A stretch of DNA of 5,490 nucleotides from Clostridia bacterium (lineage in GTDB: Bacteria; Bacillota; Clostridia; Oscillospirales; CAG-272), in NCBI GenBank assembly GCA_017461825.1, contig JAFTXB010000040.1, positions 1 to 5,490 of the forward strand, given 5' to 3'. Position 1 is the first letter of the stretch. Each line of letters starts with the position of its first letter. The translations under genes and the position numbers were made by a program. Under the pieces are notes generated by a model. That model made no database searches and had not been told where the DNA came from. It saw only the letters and a program-made list of their open reading frames with translations. Shown one piece after another: positions 5,221 to 5,490 of this stretch.

Positions 5221-5490
5221 AGTATTGCAGTTTTCCGTCTGCAACGTTCTTCAGATGCTGTCCGTAGGGGGATTTGCCGTACTTTTCAGCCGACTTGAGC
5301 AGCTCTTCCTTGTTGATCCAACCGTTCTTATATGCGATCTCCTCGGGTGCCGAGATCTGGATGCCCTGGCGGTTCTGGATCATGCGCACGAAATCGGTCG
5401 CCTCGGCAAGGCTGTCCATCATGCCGGTATCCAGCCATGCAAAGCCACGGCCGAGCAGCTGAACGTCGAGAAGGTCGGCGTCAAGATACA
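5219..5490 (-). CDS. rfbA: Glucose-1-phosphate thymidylyltransferase (RmlA), 3' end only
   Basis: The last 89 residues and stop of RmlA; the start lies beyond the right edge. The enzyme joins dTTP and glucose-1-phosphate to make dTDP-glucose, the first step of the pathway. The visible part begins YLDADLLDVQLLGRGFAWLDTG, continues with the typical SLAEATDFVRMIQNRQG, and then the C-terminal helices ISAPEEIAYKNGWI and YGQHLKNV, in the usual RmlA order. The Asp of WLDTG is the expected metal-binding residue. The family usually has Thr right after it (DTGT), whereas here it is Met (DTGMM). The gene is first of the visible leftward operon, directly followed by rfbB. Confidence 0.93.
   Translation of the reverse strand, partial: YLDADLLDVQLLGRGFAWLDTGMMDSLAEATDFVRMIQNRQGIQISAPEEIAYKNGWINKEELLKSAEKYGKSPYGQHLKNVADGKLQY

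Noticed and set aside
4222..5298. Plus-strand 358-codon open frame, longer than rfbB itself
   Set aside because: It is the complement of rfbB. The Val/Asp/Gly-rich translation is typical of an antisense frame of a GC-biased gene, and rfbB has all its catalytic motifs and a perfect ribosome binding site.
1..5490. CRISPR array, insertion sequence, prophage or toxin-antitoxin module
   Set aside because: No repeat-spacer pattern, transposase, integrase or small two-gene toxin module is visible on either strand. All sizeable real frames are housekeeping or sugar-nucleotide genes.

Overview
The window looks like ordinary chromosomal DNA from a low-GC-lineage Gram-positive bacterium, most likely a gut-type Clostridia member (Oscillospirales- or Christensenellales-like). 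This rests on four things: ZapA next to a long U32-family protein, a lipoprotein with a short lipobox signal, strong AAGGAGG ribosome binding sites, and a sharp contrast between GC-balanced genes and very AT-rich promoter DNA. The lineage is inferred from gene content and protein style, not from a search.

Left part (1-645): an imperfect inverted repeat sits at the left edge (1-39). Next comes a leftward tRNA-Ala(GGC) gene with its own promoter (266-295) and terminator (106-148). The AT-rich intergenic stretch that follows carries a rightward promoter (514-542, with an A-tract UP-like element) and a roughly 97-nt leader that can form two hairpins.

Middle (646-3301): a rightward two-gene unit. 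The first gene encodes a ZapA-family cell division protein with an unusually long Ala/Pro/Glu-rich tail. Four bases later comes a 671-residue U32/DUF3656 protein of the RlhA (YdcP) type, a likely iron-sulfur RNA-hydroxylation factor. A strong bidirectional terminator (3307-3364) ends the unit.

Right part (3363-5490): a convergent leftward operon for dTDP-L-rhamnose precursor synthesis. In transcription order it holds rfbA (rmlA, only the 3' end visible), rfbB (rmlB), rfbC (rmlC) and a small uncharacterised acidic Thr-rich lipoprotein whose start overlaps the end of rfbC. RmlA makes dTDP-glucose, RmlB dehydrates it to the 4-keto-6-deoxy sugar, and RmlC epimerises that at C3 and C5. The final reductase RmlD is not in the window.

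I found no mobile element, CRISPR array, phage gene or defence system, and nothing I would call a new system. The most open items are the small lipoprotein at the end of the rhamnose operon, the long tail and C-terminal motif of ZapA, and an eight-G tract early in the U32 gene.
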